DNA from: Paludibacteraceae bacterium
GTDB taxonomy: Bacteria > Bacteroidota > Bacteroidia > Bacteroidales > Paludibacteraceae
Length of the DNA: 64,000 nucleotides
Reading direction: 5' to 3'
Assembly (NCBI GenBank): GCA_017478225.1
Contig: JAFVDX010000009.1
Coordinates: forward strand, 124,001 to 188,000
The stretch's first letter is position 1. Every line of letters begins with the position of its first letter. Shown piece after piece: positions 15,825-24,193 of the stretch. The position numbers and the translations under genes were made by a program. A model generated the notes under the pieces. That model saw nothing but the letters and a program-made list of their open reading frames with translations. It made no database searches and was not told where the DNA came from.

Positions 15825-16745
15825 ATGAGTATTTTATCCGTTATACTTGCAGTAGTAGTGTCGGCACAGTTGGATTCGACACAATTGAAGATAGGAGACC
15901 AATGTGATTTGCACTTGAAGGCTATAGTTGAGAATGAGCAGGTGCAGTTTCCTGTGTTTGGCGAGGAATTGATAAATGGTGTAGAGGTTGTTGGCCGCAG
16001 TAAAATAGATACGACTCAACTAAAAGATGGCAGACAGGAGTTGTCTCAGTCGCTGACTATTACTTCTTTCAAAGATTCGCTTTTCTTGCTTCCACCAATG
16101 GGATTTGTTTCAGGAGAAGATACTTTTTTGACAGAACAGTTGGCATTGAATGTGATTCAGCCATTTGAAATGGACACCACTCAGAATGCAATTACTGATA
16201 TAAAAGATATATATAAAGCGCGTATATGGTGGTGGGGAATTATAAGGTGGATATTGTTGGGTTTGTTGATAGTGGGAGTGTTAATAGGTGTGTATTATTT
16301 GGTTGTCTATCTGAAAAAGCATAAAAAGAATGAGGAAGAAATTGTAGAGCCTGAGTTGTTGCGTCCTGCAGAAGAAGTGGCATTGGAGAAATTGGATAAT
16401 ATAAAGTCAGAAAAAATATGGCAACAAGGTAGGCAAAAAGAGTATCACACGCAACTGACAGACACGATAAGGGAATATATATCGCGCAGGTTTGAGATAT
16501 CGTCGCAGGAGCAGACTTCGGAGGAGATATTATCAGATATAAAGCCAATGCTTAGCGAGCAAAGAGAGTTGTATCAGAAACTCAAACAAATGCTTGGTTT
16601 AGCAGATTTGGTAAAGTTTGCAAAATGGAATCCGTTGCCTGATGAGAACGAAAAATCATTAACAGATGCTTACGATTTTGTTGTAAATACTATTCCGTCA
16701 AAGGAAGAGCAACTGGAGGAAACAAAAGAAAATGCTGAATCATGA
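15825..16745 (+). CDS. BatD-like membrane protein
   Basis: A 306-residue protein with a short signal peptide (MSILSVILAVVVSAQ), a beta-rich extracytoplasmic part with 'SLTITSFKDSLFLLPPM', one membrane helix (residues about 134-160, 'ILLGLLIVGVLIGVYYLVV') and a cytoplasmic helical domain with 'YHTQLTDTIREYISRRF' and 'LADLVKFAKWNPLPDENE'. This arrangement is seen in the third gene of MoxR-DUF58 operons in Bacteroidetes. No VWA genes (batA, batB) follow, so the operon is shorter than usual. Its 3' end lies in a perfect palindrome shared with the convergent rfbD. Confidence 0.75.
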   Translation: MSILSVILAVVVSAQLDSTQLKIGDQCDLHLKAIVENEQVQFPVFGEELINGVEVVGRSKIDTTQLKDGRQELSQSLTITSFKDSLFLLPPMGFVSGEDTFLTEQLALNVIQPFEMDTTQNAITDIKDIYKARIWWWGIIRWILLGLLIVGVLIGVYYLVVYLKKHKKNEEEIVEPELLRPAEEVALEKLDNIKSEKIWQQGRQKEYHTQLTDTIREYISRRFEISSQEQTSEEILSDIKPMLSEQRELYQKLKQMLGLADLVKFAKWNPLPDENEKSLTDAYDFVVNTIPSKEEQLEETKENAES

Positions 16746-16761
16746 TTCAGCATTTTCTTTT
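16724..16761. terminator. 38-base perfect palindrome, two-way terminator
   Basis: All 38 bases are self-complementary, with AAAAG at each 5' end and CTTTT at each 3' end and TCATGA in the centre. As RNA it forms a near-20-bp hairpin followed by T on either strand. It also codes the last residues (KENAES) and stop codons of both convergent genes. Confidence 0.9.
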
Positions 16762-17609
16762 AGTTTATCCATACATGCTTTTAGGGCTACTTGCCAATGG
16801 GGTATTTGTACTGAGAAAGTAGTTTTGAATTTTTGTTTATCCAAAACACTATAGTGAGGACGGGGAGTTTTGTATGTGTATTGTTCGCTCAAGATTGGCA
16901 TTACATTGCAGTTGATGTTTGCTATCCGATGTATTTCTTTTGTAAAGTCGTACCAAGAGCATACTCCTTCGTTAGTGAAATGGAATATAAGGTGTTGTCC
17001 TTGAGGCGGGTGATTGACGACTAACATAATAGCCCATGCAAGGTCGGCGGCATAAGTGGGTGAGCCTATTTGATCAAAGACTACATTGAGTTGGTCTTTT
17101 TCTTTACCCAGTCTGAGCATTGTTTTTACGAAGTTGTTTCCGAATGAAGAATATAGCCAAGCGGTGCGTATGACGACGGCTTGTGGGCAGACTTGATGAA
17201 GTAGTTGTTCGCCTTTGAGTTTTGTGCGTCCGTATGCCGTTTGCGGGTCGGTAGGGTCAGACTCTTTGTAAGGCTTGAAGGCTTTGCCGTTGAAGACATA
17301 GTCAGTGGAGATGTGAACGAGTAGTAGGTTGTGTGTTGCCGCCACTTTTCCTAAGTTACTTACGGCTGTAGCATTGATTAAAAAGGCTGTTGGCTCATCT
17401 TCCTCGGCTCGGTCAACATTGGTATAGGCAGCGCAATTGACAATACAATTTATATTATTGCTTGTAACAAATTGTTCTATTGCCTCTATATTGGTGATAT
17501 CCAACTCCTCCACATCAGTAAAGAAAAAACGATGTTGAGCATGAAGAGCGGAAAGGACTCGCATCTCATTGCCTAATTGTCCATTGCTGCCTGTAACTAA
17601 GATATTCAT
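16740..17609 (-). CDS. rfbD: dTDP-4-dehydrorhamnose reductase
   Basis: Catalyses the last step of dTDP-L-rhamnose synthesis, NAD(P)H-dependent reduction of dTDP-4-keto-L-rhamnose. 289 residues with the Rossmann motif 'GSNGQLGNEM' (residues 7-16), 'NCAAYTNVDRAEEDE', 'STDYVFNG' and the catalytic 'TAYGRTKLKGE' (YxxxK). Its ATG overlaps the rfbC stop (ATGA type), so the two are translated together. rfbA and rfbB are not in this window. The stop overlaps the convergent BatD-like gene by six bases. Confidence 0.93.
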   Translation of the reverse strand: MNILVTGSNGQLGNEMRVLSALHAQHRFFFTDVEELDITNIEAIEQFVTSNNINCIVNCAAYTNVDRAEEDEPTAFLINATAVSNLGKVAATHNLLLVHISTDYVFNGKAFKPYKESDPTDPQTAYGRTKLKGEQLLHQVCPQAVVIRTAWLYSSFGNNFVKTMLRLGKEKDQLNVVFDQIGSPTYAADLAWAIMLVVNHPPQGQHLIFHFTNEGVCSWYDFTKEIHRIANINCNVMPILSEQYTYKTPRPHYSVLDKQKFKTTFSVQIPHWQVALKACMDKLKENAES

Positions 17610-18151
17610 AGCGAAATAGAATTATCGAAATAAGGATGTTTTTTGTCTTTTTCTGATAAAATCATCTTGTCCTCTGGTATTTTCCAGTCGATATTGAGAT
17701 TTTTATCGAGCAGGTAGATGCCTCCTTCTGCTTGTGGGGCATAGAGGTTATCGCATTTATACGCGAAAAGTGCCTTTTGGGAGAGTACACTGAATCCATG
17801 TGCAAAGCCTCGTGGAATAAGAAATTGCAGGTGGTTTTGGTCGGAGAGTTCTACTCCGTACCACTTGCCATAAGTAGGGCTACCTTTACGCAAATCAACT
17901 GCTACATCCCATACTCTTCCTTGTAGGCACCATACCAATTTGGCTTGAGTATAAGGGGCTTTCTGGAAGTGTAGTCCACGAACTACTCCGTATGATGAAG
18001 ACGAAAGATTGTCTTGTACGAATGTATTAATGACGCCTGCTTTATGGTAGCGTTCTGTGTTGTAGGTCTCGTAAAAGAAGCCCCTTTGGTCGTGAAATAC
18101 CTGTGGTTCAATAACAAGCAGACCATTTATCCCTGTTTCTATGATATTCAT
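17606..18151 (-). CDS. rfbC: dTDP-4-dehydrorhamnose 3,5-epimerase
   Basis: Epimerises C3 and C5 of dTDP-4-keto-6-deoxyglucose in dTDP-L-rhamnose synthesis. The start at ATG 18151 (181 residues, 'MNIIETGINGLLVIEPQVF') gives the usual family length; the longer frame would cross its own promoter. Conserved parts are 'DQRGFFYETYN', 'RGLHFQKAPYTQAKLV' with the catalytic His, 'VAVDLRKGSPTYGKW' and 'IPRGFAHGFSVLS'. It overlaps rfbD by four bases. Confidence 0.93.
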   Translation of the reverse strand: MNIIETGINGLLVIEPQVFHDQRGFFYETYNTERYHKAGVINTFVQDNLSSSSYGVVRGLHFQKAPYTQAKLVWCLQGRVWDVAVDLRKGSPTYGKWYGVELSDQNHLQFLIPRGFAHGFSVLSQKALFAYKCDNLYAPQAEGGIYLLDKNLNIDWKIPEDKMILSEKDKKHPYFDNSISL

Positions 18152-18172
18152 TTTGAAAGAATTTGCAGTGTG

Positions 18173-18203
18173 CAAAGTTATGTAAAACTTATCAATTAGG
18201 CAA
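18173..18203 (-). promoter_or_regulatory. Promoter of rfbC-rfbD
   Basis: Minus strand TTG (18203-18201), 20 bases, TAACTTTG (18180-18173). Its -33 element lies only two bases from that of the divergent promoter. Confidence 0.7.
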
Positions 18204-18205
18204 GT

Positions 18206-18236
18206 TTTGTTAAAAAGATAAAAAATTGTAATTTTG
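18206..18236 (+). promoter_or_regulatory. Promoter of the DUF5063-exonuclease unit
   Basis: TTTG (18206-18209), 19 bases, TAATTTTG (18229-18236), about 20 bases before ATG 18256. Confidence 0.75.
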
Positions 18237-18255
18237 CACTCAAATTCTACGATAT

Positions 18256-18795
18256 ATGGAAACACTACCTAAGCACTATGTGTATGAGCAAGAAGTGATT
18301 GATTTTGTTACTATTGCGGTGCAGACATGCTTGCTGTTAGAACATACGGCTGAGCAAGAAAAACATGAATTTGTTGAAAAGTTGCTTAATTATTTGCCGC
18401 TTTTATATTTGAAGACCCGCCTACTCAAGATGCCTGAGCAGATGCTTGATGGTTATCCTCAGACTTTTGTTGAAGAAGATGATTATGTATTTATTGAGCA
18501 AGGGGTGAAGCAGTTGTTGGGAACAGACGATGCGTATCTTGAGGTATTTATGGAAGATATGAAATTCTCTGATGAACCGATTACGGCCTTTATTTCTGAG
18601 AATTTAGCGGATATATATCAAGAACTCAAAGATATGGCATTTAATTATCAGCAGCAACAAGAGGCGGTGATGAACGATGCAGTACTTGCTTGTTTAGAGT
18701 CATTTAGAGAGCATTGGTCGCAGAAGTTGTTGAATGTGTTAAGAGCGTTGAATGCATTATGGTTGAGCGAAGATTTTCAGCAGAAAGATGAATGA
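18256..18795 (+). CDS. DUF5063 family protein
   Basis: A 179-residue, all-helical, acidic soluble protein consistent with the DUF5063 family of Bacteroidetes ('YVYEQEVIDFVTIAVQTCLL', 'LNYLPLLYLKTRLL', 'CLESFREHWSQKLLNVLRAL'). Function unknown. Its end overlaps the exonuclease gene by eight bases; this pairing with a 3'-5' exonuclease gene supports a shared transcript. Confidence 0.7.
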   Translation: METLPKHYVYEQEVIDFVTIAVQTCLLLEHTAEQEKHEFVEKLLNYLPLLYLKTRLLKMPEQMLDGYPQTFVEEDDYVFIEQGVKQLLGTDDAYLEVFMEDMKFSDEPITAFISENLADIYQELKDMAFNYQQQQEAVMNDAVLACLESFREHWSQKLLNVLRALNALWLSEDFQQKDE

Positions 18796-19483
18796 TTTGA
18801 AAGAAAATAGTTTTCAGCATAGAATAGAAAAAGAAGAGGTGAATAAAATGCCTCTTACTGCGTTTGAGGGTGAGGTAATAGTTGTGCGTACAAAGATGGG
18901 TTTGTGGAAAGCAATGAGATACCTTAACAAGCAGACCTGTGTAGGAGTAGATACAGAAACCAGGCCTGCGTTTGAGCATGGTCAGCATTTTCCCACGGCA
19001 CTAGTGCAGATAGCAACTTTAGAAAAATGTTTTTTATTTCAGTTGAGGCACATAGGCTTTCCCAAGATGCTTGCCGATTTTTTTGCTAACCCCGGTATCT
19101 GCAAGGTGGGATTGGCGTTCAGGGACGACTTGACAGGACTGAAAAGGCTTAGATATTTTGAACCTCACAACTGCTTGGATGTGCAGAAAATGGTTGTAAA
19201 GTACGGAATACTTGACTTGGGGCTGCAAAAGATATTTGCTATTATATTTGGAAAAAAAATAAGTAAGAGTCAACAGTTGACCAATTGGGATATACCCACC
19301 TTAACTGCTGAACAGGCGCGATATGCCTCTACTGATGCTTGGGCAACACTTATGATATACAAAGAACTGTTAAATACTCAAATGCTGCCAACGGACCAAG
19401 TAGAAGCATTGTGCCAAGCAGATAAACAACGGTTAATAGAACATCAACAGCAAGTGTTAGCACAAAGAAATGGAGAAAATTAA
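18788..19483 (+). CDS. 3'-5' exonuclease, RNase D/WRN type
   Basis: A 231-residue DEDDy exonuclease. ExoI is 'GVDTETRPAF' (Asp and Glu), ExoII 'KVGLAFRDDLTGLKRL', and ExoIII 'YASTDAWATLMIYKEL' with the Tyr-x3-Asp spacing of the y subtype. It has no HRDC domain, unlike RNase D, so the natural substrate (RNA or DNA) is open. The start at 18788 overlaps the upstream gene; an internal ATG at 18848 is a weaker alternative. A strong terminator follows directly. Confidence 0.88.
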   Translation: MNDLKENSFQHRIEKEEVNKMPLTAFEGEVIVVRTKMGLWKAMRYLNKQTCVGVDTETRPAFEHGQHFPTALVQIATLEKCFLFQLRHIGFPKMLADFFANPGICKVGLAFRDDLTGLKRLRYFEPHNCLDVQKMVVKYGILDLGLQKIFAIIFGKKISKSQQLTNWDIPTLTAEQARYASTDAWATLMIYKELLNTQMLPTDQVEALCQADKQRLIEHQQQVLAQRNGEN

Positions 19484-19514
19484 AAAGTGTGTCGGTATTT
19501 TGACACACTTTTTT
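19482..19514 (+). terminator. Intrinsic terminator after the exonuclease gene
   Basis: AAAAAGTGTGTC pairs with GACACACTTTTTT around an 8-base loop; five or more T follow. The stem begins one base before the stop codon ends. Confidence 0.88.
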
Positions 19515-19577
19515 GTGTTTTATGAAGGCAATTAATAATAAAACACGATGTTAATTTAACCTGTAAAGAAAATGTAC

Positions 19578-19588
19578 GGGGGGGGGGG
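19578..19588 (+). repeat. 11-G homopolymer tract
   Basis: Eleven consecutive G in an otherwise AT-rich intergenic region, 54 bases upstream of the -33 element of the surface-protein operon. Such tracts are prone to slippage. It is the only G run of this size in the window. Confidence 0.9.
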
Positions 19589-19642
19589 TAACTGCAAGAA
19601 TATCAATAACATACAAACGTTACACTTTTTTAACTTTATATA

Positions 19643-19674
19643 TTTGTGAGAATAAATTATTTGTAGTAATTTTG
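19643..19674 (+). promoter_or_regulatory. Promoter of the surface-protein operon
   Basis: TTTG (19643-19646), 20 bases, TAATTTTG (19667-19674). The expected transcript has a leader of about 107 bases. The rest of the 304-base intergenic stretch holds only the terminator and G tract listed separately. Confidence 0.75.
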
Positions 19675-19787
19675 CAGCGTGTTATGATACGCTTATTGTG
19701 TATATAGCAGAATGACAAAAAAGCAAACCTTTTGTTATGAGGAATATAAGGAAAAAGGTATAAATGTTTTGATAAGTATAAAAAAGA

Positions 19788-20633
19788 ATGATGCGCAATA
19801 GTGTAATTTTGTATATTGTGTTTGCTGTTGTGCTCAGTGTTGTTATTTTTATTTTGCCAAAAGATAAAGTTGTTGAAAGCCATATTTTGTATAGTTATGT
19901 GCCGGAATACAACATGGCTGGTCTGGGATATGGAGGTAAGGCGTATGAAGATGGTAAGAGCAGCGTTCAGAATTTTGTGGCTTCTAAACCTATAGTGAAG
20001 TCGGCAGGCAGAACTACAACGCGAGTCAGTGGTTTGTCGCATGGAAATGCGGCAAATAAAGCAGCAAGACAATACAAAGAAATAGTTTTGATGAACGGTG
20101 TTTCGTCGCAACAAATGAAGATAAAGACCACTTCGTCTGAGATAAGCCATTCTTATGGTTATTATCAGACAGGAACGGGGACTTCTTATTCATCTTTGAA
20201 ACCGGCAAATGCATCAAGAGGTTCAGAATCGGGTAATTCAGTGGGTTATGTTGGGGTTGTAGCATATAACAGGGGATATGGTTATGGTGCAGTAGGTGCG
20301 ATAGGTCGAAGAAATGCAGGTCCTGGTGGAATTGGAGGTGATGACTCGCAGCCGGGGGATGGAAGTGTGTGGTCTGATTGGTTAGAGGGATTTATTGATG
20401 AAAATGGCAATCAATATCTTGATAGCGAATTAGCAACCAACGACTTATGGGCATGGTGGAAAACTAATAATACTGATGGTCCCATGCCATTTGATGAAGA
20501 CTATACGGAGTCGTGGGTTAATTGGGCGCTACCTTATGTTTTGCCAATTGATAATGCTTGGGGATTTGTGTTGATGCTATTAGCGGGATATGTAGTTGTG
20601 GTTAGAATGAAATTTAAAAGAAAAAAATCATGA
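19788..20633 (+). CDS. Exported protein with PID-CTERM-like sorting tail
   Basis: 281 residues with an N-terminal hydrophobic segment (residues 4-23), a low-complexity Ser/Gly/Tyr-rich middle, and an acidic, Trp-rich region ('VWSDWLEGF', 'NDLWAWWKTNN'). The end is tripartite: 'LPIDNAWGF', a hydrophobic stretch 'VLMLLAGYVVVV', then the basic tail 'RMKFKRKKS'. This matches the layout of the PID-CTERM sorting signals described for Bacteroidetes. If correct, it would be processed by a dedicated membrane enzyme not found here. It overlaps the next gene by four bases (ATGA), so it belongs to the surface operon. Function unknown. Confidence 0.6.
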   Translation: MMRNSVILYIVFAVVLSVVIFILPKDKVVESHILYSYVPEYNMAGLGYGGKAYEDGKSSVQNFVASKPIVKSAGRTTTRVSGLSHGNAANKAARQYKEIVLMNGVSSQQMKIKTTSSEISHSYGYYQTGTGTSYSSLKPANASRGSESGNSVGYVGVVAYNRGYGYGAVGAIGRRNAGPGGIGGDDSQPGDGSVWSDWLEGFIDENGNQYLDSELATNDLWAWWKTNNTDGPMPFDEDYTESWVNWALPYVLPIDNAWGFVLMLLAGYVVVVRMKFKRKKS

Positions 20634-23600
20634 AACGATATATAAATATATTACTGATTGTATTTTGTGCATGTGTATGTATAAATGCGCAAAACATAAA
20701 TGATTTTTATATAACTGCAGAAGGTGTGTCTATTAAGTACACTTATACTCTTGAATCGGGTAATGATACGACTATATATGTTCATAATTCTGAGATTGAG
20801 GTATATGAAAATTTGATGAATCAAATGTCGGGTTTCACTATGTCTGATTCGCTTTCTACTTGGTTTAATAGCGATGGCGAAGCCACGCAAAGTGAAATTA
20901 AATTCTTTATATATCTTACTGATGCTGTAATTTCTCAGTTTAATCTTTCAGGTGCGAGTGCTGGTTTTTATGAATTGACTTATTCATCATACAAATTATA
21001 TGATAAAGAGGATGCATACATAATGTCTGCCACACCTCGTGAATTAGGGACGAGCGATATGCTGAATAATATGGCATTTTCACCTACAGGTTTTGGATGT
21101 GTGATAAATTATGCGGGTGGAACATTTGTCCCAATATCAGATTTTGATAATGCGCTACCTTCGCTACCTTTGATGATGAATTCATCATTTAACTTATCTG
21201 ACTTTCTTAATACGGTTTATGATAGTAATAGCCTTCCTTTGATGCATGTTGTGGGTATGGCTATAAATGTGAGTAGCGTTGTTGCTGCACAGATGAATGT
21301 ACCTGAGGGTAATTTTATGTTTATGTTTATTCCCTCTCAACTTAAGGGTAATGTTTATTTCAGGTTGGCAGGTTCAATTGATGTTACAAGTCAAAATGTG
21401 AATAGTGCCGCATTGGGATCTGTAAATGGTTTAAAGATATATTTAACAGGCGATGTAACTAATGCTTTTCCGGGAAAAAGTGTCGAGGAAGACAATTCAG
21501 AAGGTTTTATACATTTACAAGGATATGAAGGTGAGAGTGTAGATTTGTATTTGGATAATTTTAATATATGGTCGGTTCAGGATAGAAATACAAACATGTC
21601 ATTCAATGACATAACTGCCGGCTATTTCCCCGGTGGAGCAAGCGCTATTGCTATATGTCCTACTCGCGAAGATGTTAATAATCCGGGTTCTGTCCCATTT
21701 ACAGCCAATATACATATAAAAGGAGAAAATACAATTGTAGGTGGCAACAAACGGAGATTAAATTCGTCAGGAGCAATAAACAAAATTTTTTCTGAATTGT
21801 TGGATTTAGGATCTGCAAGTATATCAATATCTCCTGTAGTGTTACATAAAGCAGATGGTCAGTCAGAATATGAATCACTATTAGGAAAATTGGTGTTTGA
21901 TGATGTTTGGAATACAAGTTATCTCGATCCGTCTCAAACTATCAACACTGGTGGAACACTGAATTTACCTGTGCAGGGAGAGTGGAATGAAGATGATCCT
22001 TTGCCTCGTGATTCAAGTATATGTTATCCGAGTATTGATTTGGGAAATGCAAGAAGTCAGTGTGTGTTTAATAGTGGAAATTATAAACTTCGTTGTCCTG
22101 CAAGTAACTCGATGTTTTATGTAAGTTCATTGTCCATTTGCTATAGGTATATGGACATGTTGGGCAATGCAATATATGGTGCGGGTTCATCTGCTTCGCG
22201 TGCACAGGCGGATAGCGAAAATAGTTCAGACCTCATACCAGAAGTGGTTATCAATGGTGGGCATTTCTCCACTTATGGAACAGAAGTGTATGGTGACCCG
22301 CGTTATAATATTGATGTGGTTTCTCATGGTTGGTATAATGATTATACAGATATGCGTTTGCCATATAATTCGCGTATCAATGGTGGCACATTTGATTGTA
22401 ATGTATATGTAACCGATGACGCTACAGATGGTGGCTGTAATCCGACAAATAATGCAGGTGAGATATTGTGCAAGGATTCTAATACGGGAGAATATGCGCA
22501 TGATGATAGTTGTGATGATATATGCAGCAAATATACTCGAAATTGGGTAACAGTTATTCCTACAATGGGTGTGAACGGACTATTGACAATGGGTGGAAGT
22601 CAGGAGGTTCGTTATATAACTGCAGCCACTAATCCCAAACCTATGGAAAATGCTTATTTGTTTTATTGCAATTTGAATGATTATACCAAAGAGTACGGAA
22701 CGATAAATTTAAGTGGACTTACAGCAGGAATAGGACAGGCAATCCGTATGGGTGGATATGATGAATTTACGGAAATTACTAATACGGAGAACTATACAAT
22801 ACAGCATGGGTTGTATATGATGCGTTCGTTTGAAACCAACAAGTGGTACACGCTCAGTATGCCATTTGATGTGGCAAATATATATGTGATAGAAACTTTG
22901 CCTGCAAGCGATTGGAAAAGTGGTACAAAAACGGATGGGACTTCTTATTCGTCGCTTGAAGAGTATTTGCAAGATCAAGGTTTGGCAGATGCTACTTTGG
23001 CTAAGACTATTGTAACGAGTCTTTGTCCGAGTATATTGTCGAAAAGAGGATATGGGGTGAAATTGGATTTGATAAAAATAATACAAAATCAACTGACCAA
23101 TGCAGCAGGTCAAGTCGCTTATTACGAACCTATATATCACTATAACCCCAATTGGAACGGACCTCTAAAAGAAAAACATACATCTCGAAAAGCAAGTTTT
23201 TATTTATATGAGATGTCTGATTTGAAAGAAGGTGATGTGGATGGCTATGATAATATATCAATGCCGTATGGTTTTGCTTCGTGGACCAAGGGTGACAGCA
23301 TAGGTGCTTATTCCAAAAAATGGACATACGCAACTGATAGGACAGAGCAGGTGAATCAGTTATATGATGAAGAAGCCACAATTGATATTAATGGCAACGT
23401 AACGGGAGGAAATTTTTCCGGCCGAACAACTAATTATGTTTATTATGATGGTATCACAAAGCAGAAAAGTCCTATAACTCCTCCGGATGGAATTGTGATG
23501 CAGAGGGGTGTAACATATTCGTTGTATTTGCCTGATGGTCCGCAAAGATATTGGGATGGTAAGTATTTGATTTTCGAAGGTTATGGACCACAGAATATCT

Positions 23601-24169
23601 TGGGCAAAAATAGTTATAAACCACTTAGGCCAATAAATGAAGATGATTGGGAAGATGATGAAGCGGCAAATTATCAGTTTATTATGGGTGATGGTGTGGG
23701 AATGCAAGCCAATATTACTTTCAGTAATGATACGGTTGACGCTAAATATCCAGTGTTTAAACCTACTCGTACTGTGATGAATAGCACTGATAGATTTGAT
23801 TTTGTAAAAACTTCAGGTGAGGAGGTGTTTTTACCGGGCGAGGTATATGCAGTGTTGAGTAAGGAGATGACTGCAATAGCCAATTCTATCGCCACCTCTG
23901 GGGCAATTTCTTTAGACAGAACAATAGAAGAAGAGGATAAAACCACACATGCTCCTAATGTAGATGGTGGAAAAAGTTTATTTGCGTGGAGCGATAATGG
24001 GATATACATGAAAGCATTTGCGGAGCAGTTGGTGACAATATATAATCTGACTGGACAACAGATATTCAGTGAGAATTTGAAAGATGGTGACGATAGATAT
24101 GTAAATGTTGATAAAGGTGTATATATAATAAAAGGGAAAACTGATGTATGTAAAATAGTAGTTGAATAA
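20630..24169 (+). CDS. Large secreted protein with T9SS-like tail (1179 aa)
   Basis: Signal peptide at residues 1-20 (MKRYINILLIVFCACVCINAQ). The body is beta-rich with many Asn, Asp and Gly residues and no catalytic motif that I recognise. Segments such as 'NDITAGYFPGGASAIAICP', 'NIHIKGENTIVGGN' and 'VINGGHFSTYG...RINGGTFDCNVYV' suggest beta-helix-like turns. The last 60 residues ('QLVTIYNLTGQQIFSENL', 'VDKGVYIIKGKTDVCKIVVE') have the pattern of a type A T9SS sorting domain. Second gene of the six-gene operon; 24 bases to the next gene. Confidence 0.7.
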   Translation: MKRYINILLIVFCACVCINAQNINDFYITAEGVSIKYTYTLESGNDTTIYVHNSEIEVYENLMNQMSGFTMSDSLSTWFNSDGEATQSEIKFFIYLTDAVISQFNLSGASAGFYELTYSSYKLYDKEDAYIMSATPRELGTSDMLNNMAFSPTGFGCVINYAGGTFVPISDFDNALPSLPLMMNSSFNLSDFLNTVYDSNSLPLMHVVGMAINVSSVVAAQMNVPEGNFMFMFIPSQLKGNVYFRLAGSIDVTSQNVNSAALGSVNGLKIYLTGDVTNAFPGKSVEEDNSEGFIHLQGYEGESVDLYLDNFNIWSVQDRNTNMSFNDITAGYFPGGASAIAICPTREDVNNPGSVPFTANIHIKGENTIVGGNKRRLNSSGAINKIFSELLDLGSASISISPVVLHKADGQSEYESLLGKLVFDDVWNTSYLDPSQTINTGGTLNLPVQGEWNEDDPLPRDSSICYPSIDLGNARSQCVFNSGNYKLRCPASNSMFYVSSLSICYRYMDMLGNAIYGAGSSASRAQADSENSSDLIPEVVINGGHFSTYGTEVYGDPRYNIDVVSHGWYNDYTDMRLPYNSRINGGTFDCNVYVTDDATDGGCNPTNNAGEILCKDSNTGEYAHDDSCDDICSKYTRNWVTVIPTMGVNGLLTMGGSQEVRYITAATNPKPMENAYLFYCNLNDYTKEYGTINLSGLTAGIGQAIRMGGYDEFTEITNTENYTIQHGLYMMRSFETNKWYTLSMPFDVANIYVIETLPASDWKSGTKTDGTSYSSLEEYLQDQGLADATLAKTIVTSLCPSILSKRGYGVKLDLIKIIQNQLTNAAGQVAYYEPIYHYNPNWNGPLKEKHTSRKASFYLYEMSDLKEGDVDGYDNISMPYGFASWTKGDSIGAYSKKWTYATDRTEQVNQLYDEEATIDINGNVTGGNFSGRTTNYVYYDGITKQKSPITPPDGIVMQRGVTYSLYLPDGPQRYWDGKYLIFEGYGPQNILGKNSYKPLRPINEDDWEDDEAANYQFIMGDGVGMQANITFSNDTVDAKYPVFKPTRTVMNSTDRFDFVKTSGEEVFLPGEVYAVLSKEMTAIANSIATSGAISLDRTIEEEDKTTHAPNVDGGKSLFAWSDNGIYMKAFAEQLVTIYNLTGQQIFSENLKDGDDRYVNVDKGVYIIKGKTDVCKIVVE

Positions 24170-24193
24170 GGAGATGATAAAAAACACTATGGA

